Translations under genes and position numbers: made by a program
Source of the DNA: Nitzschia sp. DOCU1
Taxonomy: Eukaryota; Bacillariophyta; Bacillariophyceae; Bacillariales; Bacillariaceae
Assembly: GCA_951394045.1 (NCBI GenBank)
Contig: OX595992.1
Span: 1,550,001 to 1,614,000 of the forward strand
DNA: 64,000 bases
Direction of reading: 5' to 3'
Shown: in pieces, positions 42,993-53,027 of the stretch
How the letters are laid out: each line of letters opens with the position of its first letter
Position numbering within the stretch: position 1 is the first letter of the stretch
The notes under the pieces: model-generated
The model's database searches: none
Seen by the model: the letters and a program-made list of their open reading frames with translations, nothing else
What the model was told of the DNA's origin: nothing

Positions 42993-43520
42993 ATGCCACT
43001 ATTCACCTATGCTCGCCCTCTGTTCATCAGCCCTATGGATTCCATCCCTTCCTCACTTGCGGACTTCCACTCCTCGTTGGGATACGAAAAACCATCAAAG
43101 AAGCAAGAAGATTTGGACAATGAGTTTCGAGTAAGCCTGGATCTTCCGGGTGTCAAGGCCGCTGATCTCAACATCAGCATGGAGCAAGGTGTTTTGAATA
43201 TCTCTGGCTTTCGTCGCATCCTCTCGAGGGATGGCGAGACTACCAAGAGGAACAGATTTTCCTATTCCGTGGCGGTTGAGGAAGATACCGATGTCTCCAA
43301 ACTATGCGCCAATCTCTCAGATGGTGTCCTTGTGATTACTGCCCCAAAGAAGGCGAGGCCGGGACCCGTCACTATCCCGATCACTACTGAACCTCATGAG
43401 GTCTTCGTAAAGAAAATGCTGGAGAAAGAACATAAGAAAACTATTGAGGCAGAAGGGAGCAAAAAAATTGAAGTGTCGGTCAATGGCAAATCCGACAATG
43501 CGGAGAAGAAAAAAGACTGA
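42993..43520 (+). CDS. HSP20: Small heat-shock protein, HSP20 / alpha-crystallin family
   Basis: Intronless, 175 residues from ATG 42993; the frame is open further upstream but MPLFTYARPLF is the natural start. The alpha-crystallin domain (about residues 45-125) shows FRVSLDLPGVKAADLNISM, GVLNISGFRR, FSYSVAVEEDTDV and DGVLVITAPKK, as in plant and bacterial class A sHSPs. It is an ATP-independent holdase that binds unfolding proteins as oligomers. The A-x-x-x-n-G-v-L motif is present (LCANLSDGVLVI). The C-terminal tail is long and Lys/Glu-rich; IxI-type motif appears as TIPI. No organelle presequence in the chosen start, so cytosolic. Upstream repeats may be heat-responsive. Confidence 0.93.
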   Translation: MPLFTYARPLFISPMDSIPSSLADFHSSLGYEKPSKKQEDLDNEFRVSLDLPGVKAADLNISMEQGVLNISGFRRILSRDGETTKRNRFSYSVAVEEDTDVSKLCANLSDGVLVITAPKKARPGPVTIPITTEPHEVFVKKMLEKEHKKTIEAEGSKKIEVSVNGKSDNAEKKKD

Positions 43521-43604
43521 TTCGCAGCCTTTTGAATAATGAAGACCTAATAGACATACAATTTCCTTTCGCCTGAACTAACATGTTGAACTGAACTCAC
43601 AAAG

Positions 43605-45336
43605 CTATTGAAATGCGTTCGACCAATCGGAAAACTCATCGGACGGCGGGTCCTCACCATCGTCGTCGTCTGCTTCATCATCTTCGTCCTCGTCGTCATC
43701 CAAATCAGACTCTGTTGTTTCGGTCATTATGAAGCGACCAACGGGCTGCGGTTCCAATCCGTATCCAAAAATGACAGACCCCTGCACATACAGCCGTCGA
43801 TCAGACTTCTCCGGAGATTCGTTGTCGTCGCTATTTAGCGCTGAATCGTCATTTGTGCTCGCACTTGTTTCGCCCTCCGATGCTACGTCCTGTTCATCCT
43901 CATACGAAATCTTTCCCCAATAAGTCTTTTCGTCCTCTTTCGTCAGGGCATTGCCCTCGCTGTGACGAAAACACCATCATGTAACTTGTCAGAGAATACT
44001 TGTCTTTGCATGACTACAACAACAGCTCACAACGCAAACCTTACCTAAAGACAGAACCTGACACTGACCGACCGAATCCAAATCTCCACACCTGCATCCA
44101 AAGTTGATCCCGTTCCGTGCCTACAATGTGATATTTTCCTCGTAGCACCATAGCATCGCCAAGGCCACCCACCGTTGCAAACGTGTTGTTCGCAAAAAAC
44201 ATGACTTCCAGAACTCGAATGTTCACCGGTCGATTCTCTTCTTCTTCGGCCTGCTTCCTGGCTTTTTTCGACGGCGGTTCCTCTGCAAAAATGACGGGGC
44301 CGAGTATCAAACAAGAGAAAATCAGCAAGGAGATGCTGCCCTCATCCTCCGTTACATTATCACGCTGAAACGTACCGACAAATTTGTTATACTTGATGGA
44401 CCACCGCACGTTGCCCTTGGGTCGGCGGCTTCCGAGTGGATGAGAAGTCAACAAGAATCGTTTTCCATAGAAATCTTTCACCCGAAACTTTTCTACCAGT
44501 TCATCTTCCTCCCTGAGAGTTTGCGCATTGAGTGAGCCCAGAACCTGCTTCAGCGCAAACTTGCCCTTGGGTTTTGGCCGAAACATGGGTTGCTCAAAGA
44601 AAGACGGGTGATTTCGTGGATAAATGAACTTCCCCACATTGACCTCACCCTTTGGGATGGACAAATGCGTATCGAAGGCTGTACTAGACGACGCCCGCGT
44701 GGAATTGACTTTGTTATCTTCAGAGGAAACTTCGTTCAGCGTCGGATTGTCCGCCAATGACTGCTCTGATGTAGCGATAACTTCACCCATCAGCAGAGTA
44801 TCCTCAGCTTCGCTCACAGGCCGGTCAGCGGCCAGAATCAGCTTTCCGTCCACCAAGTCCCACTTTCCTTTGATTCGTCCAAAAAAACGTTCAAAGACGG
44901 CATCTTCCGCATTGTGGTATTTCAGCTTGTCCGGTATCTTAACGTCATTCTCAGGTTCGTCGTCATCGGCATACTGCTGAAAGGAACCGTCCTCCTTGAG
45001 CATGAGTAGAATCTCATGTTCTACGACCTCTTCCGTCGTGGCTACGACCGCTTGTTGTCGCTTTCGTTCCCGCTCCTTGTCTTTGGGAAAGACGGTGAAT
45101 TCTTTCATAGGAAAGACAACTTGTTTGATAATTTGTCGTTGTTTCGTTTGAGTCAACTTCCACAGTCCAGCAATCGCCCGGTGGTTGACTTCGGGTGAGT
45201 ATGCCCAGCAAACACTAGAGCTGACAACACAAAGACACGCCACACTCCAGAGAGCCCATCGCCCGAGGCGAAATCTCTGCAGAGACTCATTCTTCACTCC
45301 GACAAGAGAAGTACAAATGACACTCATTATTCTCAT
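43605..45336 (-). CDS. Secretory/plastid-routed protein of unknown function
   Basis: Two exons (45336-44045, 43959-43605; intron 85 nt) encode 548 residues. The N-terminus MRIMSVICTS ... LGRWALWSVACLCVVSSSVCWAY contains a strong signal-peptide-like core ending in CWA. The body has beta-rich, lipocalin-like segments (AGLWKLTQT, GSFQQYADDDEP, IKGKWDLVDGKLILAADRP, NVRWSIKYNKFVGTFQRD, VLRGKYHIVG). Hydrophobic stretch SISLLIFSCLILGPVIFAEE may be a membrane or core segment. The C-terminus is strikingly acidic (about 20 Asp/Glu in the last 35). I recognise no family. Heterokont proteins with this layout can be plastid- or ER-directed; which one cannot be decided. Confidence 0.7.
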
Positions 45337-46073
45337 CAACCCAACGAAGTTAAAGTGGTGTGCTGAAGCAACAGCCAGCTAGCAAACTGAAACGAAGAGA
45401 CAAAAAGTAAAGCATGCAAAGTGTCAGCAATCTTTTCAATCTAAGTGGCTGCCAGCGGTCATTTCTACCCGTGCGAATGAGGCGATTTTCTCCAGCGCAT
45501 TGGAACTGCAGAAAAAGAATTTTCTGCCAATGCTCGTTCTAGACACTTGTTCTGACTGCGAACAACATCCATGCTCAAAATGAAGACTAATGCAGCGGTC
45601 ACCATCCATGTCTATCTGCCATTGACTCACCTTGCTATGGTCAAAATAATGAGTGGTCACAATCAAAAGAAGAAAGTTACTATCGGCGACAGAGGTGGCC
45701 ATCAACACCTCTGCCGAGATCTACCAGAGAAGTGATGTCTTTTTCTGCAAAAACCTGCCAGAACAAATCCGACAACCAATAAAAGAATCGGAACAAATCT
45801 GCCGGCAGGCGAATTGAGATCTTCGCGCCGGCCAGCGACGTCAATGAGTCTTGCCGAACGTTGAGTCATGGTCAGACATGATGTCATCACAGCGTCATCA
45901 GGAAATGGGGGATGGGAGGAATAGGGGGGTCGGAGGTCGGGGGCAGTTCGTGCGATCCACCGACCACATGATGCATCTCGTCACCCACATCAACATAACC
46001 CATCTATCCTTCCGTCTATCACACTGCAAGGACTCACTCAGTCTCCACAATCCAGTCTGCCTACATATTAAAA
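45337..46073. promoter_or_regulatory. Divergent promoter region with a G-rich tract
   Basis: 737 bp between divergent starts. Holds a potential G-quadruplex (listed separately). A minus-strand frame 45869-45702 could code a 55-residue single-helix peptide (VPILLLVVGFVLAGF) but has no further support. Confidence 0.4.
45907..45943 (+). promoter_or_regulatory. Potential G-quadruplex tract
   Basis: Four G-runs (GGGGG, GGG, GGGGGG, GGGGG) with loops of 2, 7 and 9 nt lie about 130 bp before the ATG of the cysteine-rich secreted gene. Structure formation is inferred. Confidence 0.5.
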
Positions 46074-46718
46074 ATGAAGAGTTGTCGTCGAGTGAGGTGC
46101 CTGATTACTGTCAGCTTTGTTGCTTGCTTCCTGCGGCGTTGCCCCTTGGTGAGATCGCAAGAGTCGACAACGGCGCCGTCCGCAACGACGAGTAAGGTGG
46201 TGGATGCCAATGAATTTGACGATCGAACCCTCCTAGACACATTTGGAGAGGCGGCGAAACAATATCTCACCCAAAAAGTTATTCCACCGACTGATCCCGA
46301 ATGTAAATGGGATTGGAGATCTGTTCGATGCGAGCCTTTTTGTCAGTGCGCTTTTTCACCGAAAAAGGGAGATTATCACCTGGGACGAGCCTGCCGATTA
46401 GATGACAAAATAAACTGCGATCCCATCGAATCGGTACCTGAAGCCAATTCTTTGCAGCTTATCATACAACGAATGGTGCAGGGAGCAAGAAAAGTAGCCG
46501 ACACGACAGAGCATGCAGCCAGGAATGGATATGAGAAAATCCAGACTCGAGTGTGTCAAGACATGAGGGAAGTACAGTGCCAGGAGAATGGCGAATTGCC
46601 GGTGATAGCGTGGCAAGAGCGTGTCTTTTGTCAGCATAAGATACCTACGTGTGATCTACCATCCGAAATACCTGAAGGGGTCCAACAGCTCCCCCAGGCC
46701 ATCGAAGAGGAACGATAG
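46074..46718 (+). CDS. Small secreted cysteine-rich protein
   Basis: Intronless, 214 residues. Signal peptide with basic start (MKSCRRVRCLITVSFVACFL). Mature part has about ten cysteines in two groups: WRSVRCEPFCQCAFSPKK and GRACRLDDKINCDP; then, after a helical linker (GARKVADTTEHAARNGYEK), VCQDMREVQCQENG and CQHKIPTCDLP. No membrane helix, so probably soluble in the secretory pathway or outside the cell. Not homologous to any family I recognise; the even number of Cys fits disulfides (inference). Confidence 0.75.
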   Translation: MKSCRRVRCLITVSFVACFLRRCPLVRSQESTTAPSATTSKVVDANEFDDRTLLDTFGEAAKQYLTQKVIPPTDPECKWDWRSVRCEPFCQCAFSPKKGDYHLGRACRLDDKINCDPIESVPEANSLQLIIQRMVQGARKVADTTEHAARNGYEKIQTRVCQDMREVQCQENGELPVIAWQERVFCQHKIPTCDLPSEIPEGVQQLPQAIEEER

Positions 46719-47149
46719 AATGATTGTATTGTTTCGGGACGACAAATTGGAGGTGAAGGAGAGCAAGTATCATTAGTTGTCCCACGGTCGAAAGCTGGCT
46801 GATCATTCAGTGTTGGCACTAGATTCCTTTCCGGCAGATAACTTTCGTTGGAGAATATCCTGATACGACAGCCTAACGTTTACTGATGGAAAGGTTCATT
46901 TTGAAGCAGCTCCATTTGGATTGGATGGAATCTTGGAGGTGTGCCTACAACACTCATCTCAGCTTGATTTCCTGCAAAGTGCTTCAACGGCCAAAATCAT
47001 TTCCATCTAGTAGCGTAAAGCCCAATGCTCTCGCATTGAAGTGGACATAATATCTTCGACACGAACTGACAATGTTCTCTCTAGCCACCTGGATTGGGGG
47101 CCAACGTTTCGATGTCGCACTGTCTGAATGATCCCCGCAAGTCTCTATT
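46719..47149. other. Convergent spacer
   Basis: 431 bp between convergent genes. The minus frame 46984-47340 overlaps the end of the next gene and is an artefact. Nothing supported. Confidence 0.45.
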
Positions 47150-48103
47150 CTAGTGCTCGTCATGAAACACGTCGTTCCCGTCATATATGGTGTTTCTCGG
47201 AGTACGCACAAAATGGCCCGACTTGAGAGGTTCAACGTGGTTGATGTCATAGTGTGGATGTTTCGTCTTCCCACAGTAGATAACTCCCATGCAGAAAATA
47301 GACACCAGAATGACTGCAATAATGACCCATATTGCCCCAAATGACAATTTGTATGGCCCGTGTTTATCTTCTAGTGAACTGGGACCCTCGGTTGCAATCG
47401 TTGGAATGAATGATGACGGCTCTTCCAAAGCAGCTTGAGGACCGGTAATACTTTCACTGGGTAGCATAACTGGAGGCGTCTGTGGTGCCAGCGTTGGAAC
47501 CATTGTCGGACGCGTCTGAGGCTGAGGTTGCTCATATTTAACACTCTCAAATCGGTTTGAAAGCTTCTCCCCCAGAACTCCCTCTTGCAATATGACTTGG
47601 TATGACGAAGAACATAGACCCATTACCCATTCGTCGACCATGTGAATGTTATCTGGATTGGCGGCTATACCGAATTCGCTTCCCATATTCTTGAAGTCAA
47701 AGAAGCATGCAGCCGGATTTCCATTGGGGCTATCGGGACATGCAGCGGCCAGGAAAATATTCTGCAGGTTGTTGTTGATAGAATCGTAGGCGAGGAGCTC
47801 CCCATCCACACAGGAGCCCTCCTCGACGCAGACGACATCCAAGAATTCAGCATATTCCACTTGAGAAATCTTTTGATCCTGCAAACTCGCCTTGGACAGA
47901 AGAAAGGAGCTACATTCATCGATAAACAGGTCTTCCGACGTCAATTCGATGAAGTGAGCGTTTGGGTCGAAGATATTGTCCTCGTCGCCGCCTGATATCA
48001 TCTGCAGCATGTACATGCTTATTATACGGAACAACTTCCAACGTGACCCCCATCCATAATATCCCATTCTCGACTCCAAGTTTGCATTACATCCCCCCGC
48101 CAT
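47150..48103 (-). CDS. Stalked type I membrane protein, family member C
   Basis: Intronless, 317 residues from ATG 48103; ATG 48067 would give a better signal peptide (MGYYGWGSRWKLFRIISMYM). The ectodomain aligns with members A and B: FIDECSSFLLS, ISQVEYAEFLDVVCV, LQNIFLAAACP, AACFFDF, FGIAANPDN, VMGLCSSS. A shorter Pro/Thr/Ser stalk (QTRPTMVPTLAPQTPP) leads to one membrane helix (AIWVIIAVILVSIFCMGVIY) and a cytoplasmic tail with HPHYDINHVEPL and Tyr residues, different from the basic tails of A and B. It is the most divergent member and lies 10 kb from the other two. Confidence 0.8.
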   Translation of the reverse strand: MAGGCNANLESRMGYYGWGSRWKLFRIISMYMLQMISGGDEDNIFDPNAHFIELTSEDLFIDECSSFLLSKASLQDQKISQVEYAEFLDVVCVEEGSCVDGELLAYDSINNNLQNIFLAAACPDSPNGNPAACFFDFKNMGSEFGIAANPDNIHMVDEWVMGLCSSSYQVILQEGVLGEKLSNRFESVKYEQPQPQTRPTMVPTLAPQTPPVMLPSESITGPQAALEEPSSFIPTIATEGPSSLEDKHGPYKLSFGAIWVIIAVILVSIFCMGVIYCGKTKHPHYDINHVEPLKSGHFVRTPRNTIYDGNDVFHDEH

Positions 48104-48455
48104 ACGACTAAAGACAAGAATGTTCAATTCGTTTTGTGACCCGGTAAATCAACTTGAGAAAGAGCACTCGATGCTTTGAGACGACGAGACGGCTGGAAAG
48201 TGGATGGAATAGTAGTGTGTCATCATTGTGCCGGAAAAAAGACCGATAGATTTGGCGAACCCATAACTCTTCGTCGTCCGGAGTCATAAGGGCATATGAG
48301 CACGCGCTCCCTCACTGATCGTGCGAGTCATTCCCGCCTACGCAGCGATGCATGCCGACGCCAAAAAAACCCAAGACAGAACGAAAAATGCCAAGATTCG
48401 CTCCATCAAATGACAACGACAACGGAACCCTTTCAAGAAGGTCAAGTTTCAACGG
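48104..48455. promoter_or_regulatory. Divergent promoter region, stalked protein C / DUF3605
   Basis: 352 bp. No recognisable element; short frames at 48296-48478 are not supported. Confidence 0.4.
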
Positions 48456-49088
48456 ATGCCTCTTTTGCCATGCCATGATGATGCAAACGAGCACATGGCC
48501 TCCACAGCAGCAAAGGCGGATGAATGGAATCATGTCCGCGATCGATGGATGCAAGACGAGACACTTTTGTCACAAATATCCCTGCCTACGCTCAAATATG
48601 GGTACGCTAAGGAGCCACTGACCTGGGAGCAGCTCCAGGATATCATTCTGGTCCAGAAGGATTTGGCAAGGCTCTCTCGTAGCTGCGACCAGCAGCGAGA
48701 ATATGAGGTTTTTCGACAGTACTTTCTCAAGAGGCAATATGAATCGGTGCTAGATTTTATTTTGATTTCAAAGTTTGACTTTGAACGACGGCAGAATCAT
48801 CAGGGCCGCTGGCAGGCTTATCCCTCTCTGAAAGATTCCACGATGGTGCAAACGAAGCTTGTCATCAACGACTTTCCTTATTATATGGCCGACGGTATTA
48901 GTCACCATATTCTGTGGAAGACAAAAGAATCAATCACGCTGGCAGAAATTGAAAATGCCATTGAAGAGCTTGGGCGACCAGGCAATTTGGTTGATACTTT
49001 GCATTGGATTAATCCTCCACATCTTCAAAGCCTGCCCGAGATTGATCATGTCCATATTCTTTGTCGATCGAAGGAGACGTCCCGGTGA
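48456..49088 (+). CDS. DUF3605-family protein
   Basis: Intronless, 210 residues from ATG 48456; an internal ATG at 48495 is a plausible alternative start. The conserved core fits DUF3605, best known from fungi: WEQLQDIILVQKDLARLSRS, then YESVLDFIL, LVINDFPYYMADGISHHILW, and the ending INPPHLQSLPEIDHVHILCR. The His-rich segments (HHILW; HVHI) are the hallmark. Function of the family is not established to my knowledge; no catalytic role should be assumed. No targeting signal; cytosolic or nuclear. Confidence 0.86.
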   Translation: MPLLPCHDDANEHMASTAAKADEWNHVRDRWMQDETLLSQISLPTLKYGYAKEPLTWEQLQDIILVQKDLARLSRSCDQQREYEVFRQYFLKRQYESVLDFILISKFDFERRQNHQGRWQAYPSLKDSTMVQTKLVINDFPYYMADGISHHILWKTKESITLAEIENAIEELGRPGNLVDTLHWINPPHLQSLPEIDHVHILCRSKETSR

Positions 49089-49237
49089 GTCAAAACATGA
49101 TTCGCTAGGTTTCAATTATTGTTATGACCTTGTGCCGTCCTGAAGAAGCCATTCCTCCAGTGCAGCAATCGATTCCTCGTGCGTCGACGCCTATGTCTTC
49201 AAAAAGGTAAAATAGCACTCGAATTACCATCTTTACT

Positions 49238-52063
49238 CTAAACCACAACACTGAATACACGAACTCCGTGATCGTTGGAACAACTTGCCAAAAGCAAATC
49301 ATGCGCCGAGGCTCTGTCCGGCCGCCATGCAAGCTTCGTCACGGCAGCAATGTGACATTGGTCCGGTGAAATCGCTTGCAGCAATTCTGGTCGACTTTTG
49401 TCGTCTGCGCCTTCTACTAGCAATGGGACGTGCCACAATTCGACCATTCCATTTTCCATCCCTACGGCAAGCAAAGCAGCGCCGTTTGATTTCAACGCAC
49501 GCGGGGCGAACGAAATGCTTGTAACGGCTTCAGGCTTCCCGTTGTCCGCCAGGGTGGCTGGGCTGAACACATGCGTTTCACGCAGATTGGTGGCTTCTTC
49601 AGCTTCGGCGGCTGACTCTGACAGCTTCCACACTTTTATTGTTCCATCTCGGGAGCAGGTTGCGAAAACAGTCGAGTCGAAGGGGCAAAAATGTGCAGCC
49701 CATACAATGCGCTTGTGTGCTGTATCCAAAGCGCACGATAGCTGAAAGGCTCCCCACGAGGCTTCTTCCGTAAGCTTCTGCCTCCCCCAAACACACAGTC
49801 TTCGATCCTTGCCGGAGGATACCAGATATCGTGAGTCAGGAGAGAAACTCAAAGCTGTTACAGTAGACCGGTGACCCCCCTTGAGGACTTGGGCGCATCG
49901 ATTCTCCGTAACATTCCACAGCCGAATGCAAGCAGCTTCCACGTCTCGCGCCTTGGCAGACGACGCAACTAGTACGTCCTTTTGCAACAAATTATCTGCG
50001 AATTCCCTTGCAGTCTTTGCCGTAGTAGTTGATGTGAGCCGAGTAAGCTCCGTGTTATGACCATACAACTTCCGGATTTCAGGCCACAGGGACACTGCGC
50101 CTAAGTCTCGCTCCAACGGGAGTTGGGTACTAGACTCGGAAACACCACCCATATCTTGTTCGGCACCTTCAGAAGCACTCGCTTTGTTGCTCAATCCCAA
50201 CGAAGGAATATACGCAAGATCGACGCGTTGCTTGTTATCTGCGTCGGGTACTCCAGCGCACACACGTCGCAACAGTTGGTCAAAGGTCCTGGTAGCATCA
50301 AACACCCGTAATTCTTTCTCATCTGCACCACTGGCTAGGAGATGCCTGTGGTCAGAAGTGGACAACGAGGCGACTGCCGAAAGATCATAGCCGTGGACCT
50401 GTGGCCGAGCAATTTCTACCCAGACTTCCCGCTGCTTGCTGTTGCCATCCGCGTCGGCGATCGGGAGTGATGACCACACGCGACAAGTCTGATCGCTGCC
50501 CACTGTAACTAGATATTGGCCCGAATCACTTTCCCAACAAAGATCCGAAACACTGTCAAAATGCCCTGTAATGCAAGGTTGCGCCTTCCAAGGGAAAAGA
50601 GCTGCTCGTTCTTCGGTTGTCATCCCCGACAATTCGGATTCGGTTGCTAATGTTTTGTTCTGTTCACAGGAGAAAAAGTGAAGGGCGCCACCATAACCAT
50701 GGCCCATCATCCACTGACCATTGGTGGGTTCCAACTGAATATTCAAAAATCCAAGCAAACTACTTCCGATGGACCCACCAAGAATGCCACCCGCGCTGCC
50801 GACGCGAGAAACGGGGGCCCAGATTCCAGATACTTCACTCCAAATAAAAATGCTCCGATCCATGCTGCTAGAGATCAGAATCAAATCTTCACCGTAAATG
50901 GGTCGTGGGTTGGGATGCCATGCGACTGCGGTGACCCGCTCCTCGTGACCAATCAACAGGGCTTCAAGAGTGACCGATGTTTGCGACTTGCCAGGTACTA
51001 GGATCTCCAATCTAGACTCGCCCTCTTGGATTTCCTCTTCATCACCGTCGTCATCTTCCTCGTCATCTTCTTCGGTCGCAGTGTCAGTCTCTAATTCAGG
51101 CAAGTTATCATTCCGTGGAACAATAGCAGTCGACGTCGAAGTGGTAAATTTCCAGAGCCGAATACGGGCATCCTGACTTCCACTTGCCAGATGATCGACC
51201 GTTCCCAAAGAACGCCAATCAAAACATGTTATCCAATCTTCATGACCCGAAAGTGCACCGCAATATTGGGTAGAACGGTCCACACCCGGATGGAGTACAA
51301 ACACGTGGATCTTGTTGTGTCGAGGTGCAGCAGTTCCAATCAAAAGAAGAGTAGCGTCTTCATTCGCAGATAGCTTATGGAAACGAACAGTGTTGGCCGG
51401 CGTTGGAATCAATAGAGTCCGTTGCAGTGAAACCGAAGCGTCGTCGGTGGTTGGGGTGATGGAAGCTCGATACTGAATCGCTCCACCAGACGAGCAAGTA
51501 ACGACCGTACATGATGTGTTGCTATTGTCACCACAATTTTCATGAATACCTGCAATATCAGTAATGGCTCGACCATCCCAGTGGTCTGCATCGTCCGGAC
51601 GAACCAAGACAGTTTCTGTCCAGCTTTCGTCAGCACATCTGGCCCACATGGAAATGGTTCCGTCCGAAAAGCCACAAGCGAGGGTCGTCCGAGTCATCGC
51701 AGTACCATTTCGCAGCATGGAAATACAGGAAATGACACGCTTCGCCGTGTAGGTCGAGACTGTCGTATTGGCAGTTACCGAGCCACGACTTTTGGTTCGT
51801 AACGTCTGGTGGACTCTCCAGACGGGTTCTTGCTTCTCGGCCACCTGGACTGTGACTCGGTGCGCGACATTGAGCATGGCGTGAGACGCGTACACGATCT
51901 CGCTAGACGAAGAAGAAGACGTCACTTCATCACCACTTTTTGAGACCGTCGCTCCTGCGGGGATACAAATCACAGCCTTGGAGGAGGAAGTGGCGGCTGC
52001 CCCATGATGCACGAGGCGACATGATATCGATGATTTGGCGCTTGACGATGAAGATTCCGTCAT
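49238..52063 (-). CDS. ELP2: Elongator complex subunit 2 (WD40 protein)
   Basis: Intronless, 941 residues, longer than the usual about 800. Two WD40 propellers are visible with repeated GH...W motifs. Elp2-specific segments: HEDWITCFDW, LIGHEERVTAVAWHP, GFLNIQLEPTNGQWMMGHGY, GHFDSVSDLCWESDSGQYLV, IARPQVHGYDLSAVA, ASGADEKELRVFDAT and LGLSNKAS. Elp2 is a scaffold of Elongator, which modifies wobble uridines in tRNA (and associates with transcription). Extra length is partly an acidic insert (ATEEDDEEDDDGDEEEI) and Ser-rich N-terminus. Other window genes for Elongator are not seen. Confidence 0.95.
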   Translation of the reverse strand: MTESSSSSAKSSISCRLVHHGAAATSSSKAVICIPAGATVSKSGDEVTSSSSSSEIVYASHAMLNVAHRVTVQVAEKQEPVWRVHQTLRTKSRGSVTANTTVSTYTAKRVISCISMLRNGTAMTRTTLACGFSDGTISMWARCADESWTETVLVRPDDADHWDGRAITDIAGIHENCGDNSNTSCTVVTCSSGGAIQYRASITPTTDDASVSLQRTLLIPTPANTVRFHKLSANEDATLLLIGTAAPRHNKIHVFVLHPGVDRSTQYCGALSGHEDWITCFDWRSLGTVDHLASGSQDARIRLWKFTTSTSTAIVPRNDNLPELETDTATEEDDEEDDDGDEEEIQEGESRLEILVPGKSQTSVTLEALLIGHEERVTAVAWHPNPRPIYGEDLILISSSMDRSIFIWSEVSGIWAPVSRVGSAGGILGGSIGSSLLGFLNIQLEPTNGQWMMGHGYGGALHFFSCEQNKTLATESELSGMTTEERAALFPWKAQPCITGHFDSVSDLCWESDSGQYLVTVGSDQTCRVWSSLPIADADGNSKQREVWVEIARPQVHGYDLSAVASLSTSDHRHLLASGADEKELRVFDATRTFDQLLRRVCAGVPDADNKQRVDLAYIPSLGLSNKASASEGAEQDMGGVSESSTQLPLERDLGAVSLWPEIRKLYGHNTELTRLTSTTTAKTAREFADNLLQKDVLVASSAKARDVEAACIRLWNVTENRCAQVLKGGHRSTVTALSFSPDSRYLVSSGKDRRLCVWGRQKLTEEASWGAFQLSCALDTAHKRIVWAAHFCPFDSTVFATCSRDGTIKVWKLSESAAEAEEATNLRETHVFSPATLADNGKPEAVTSISFAPRALKSNGAALLAVGMENGMVELWHVPLLVEGADDKSRPELLQAISPDQCHIAAVTKLAWRPDRASAHDLLLASCSNDHGVRVFSVVV

Positions 52064-52580
52064 TTTGTGTCAAGGGCGATTGTAATTATGGAGGGCAAGG
52101 GATTCCACTGAGGTAAATTGCACTCGACACATCTTCATCGTTGTGTTGGAGGGAGGCGGGGATGAAATAGATCGACGATGGTGGAGAGAGAGCGCGATTC
52201 ATTTTTTCTTGGCGGGAAATCGTCAACGCGCACGGACGACAGACGATGGATCTTCGACTCGTTCGAATGAGACCCAAGGCGTCCGCGTCGTCTTTTTTGC
52301 CTTGTTTCCTTGTTGCGCCATTATCATTCACTAACAAACTCATCATAGCATAAAGGAGTATTGCTCATCTTTCCATTCATCCGTGTGATGCTGATTGAGT
52401 GATTAAGAGTGCTAACCGCGTTTCTGTCATCCTGCCATCCAGCTGAAGATTCTGTGAGACAACGATGAAGAAAATATTGGCGTTCCTTGGCCTCTCTCTC
52501 TCCAACGCGGAGGACTTAAAAACTCGCATCGAACAGCGACCTAGACCAGTTTTTGAAATTCCTTGCTGTAACCTTGATCC
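52064..52580. promoter_or_regulatory. Divergent promoter region, ELP2 / small membrane protein
   Basis: 517 bp. Frames such as 52086-52346 (minus) have no recognisable content. Nothing else supported. Confidence 0.4.
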
Positions 52581-52907
52581 ATGTCATCGGATATTCAGAG
52601 CAATGTTGTGAGACTAAAGCTCTCGGAGCCGATTCGGTCGTTACCGACAGCCACTGTTCCGCTCATGACAGTCGGAGCGATGCTGCTTTCATATCCTTTG
52701 GCTTGGATATTGCTTCTCCAATATCACCAACGAGATAAAGAAAGAACTACGGCGACAACCAGTGGACTCGACGTACTAGTAGATACTCTCGCTTATCTCG
52801 TTCTCGACGCGACTCCTCTCTTGGCCAATGGTGGCCTCATTGTTTTTATCGCGGCTTTCTTCTTCTATACAGGGACTTTGAAGAAACAACAGCAAAAAAC
52901 ATCTTGA
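52581..52907 (+). CDS. Small two-helix membrane protein, unknown
   Basis: Intronless, 108 residues. Short hydrophilic N-terminus, a helix at about residues 27-47 (VPLMTVGAMLLSYPLAWILL), a charged loop, a second amphipathic/hydrophobic region (LLANGGLIVFIAAFFFYTG) and a basic Lys/Gln tail. No family recognised. The stop is followed at once by a likely 3' UTR and a convergent TLDc gene. Confidence 0.65.
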   Translation: MSSDIQSNVVRLKLSEPIRSLPTATVPLMTVGAMLLSYPLAWILLLQYHQRDKERTTATTSGLDVLVDTLAYLVLDATPLLANGGLIVFIAAFFFYTGTLKKQQQKTS

Positions 52908-53027
52908 GTACCAGTCGATTCAATAGATCTGTATATAATCGTTGCCGTTGTAAAAGTTCTATTCTATAGGCTGTATTTATCGGATCATACTGAATGAATA
53001 GCATGACCAAGAGGCTGGTAAGCCTGA

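Noticed and set aside
45702..45869. 55-residue single-helix peptide on the minus strand
   Set aside because: Only a short frame with a hydrophobic stretch; no further support, and it lies in a promoter region.
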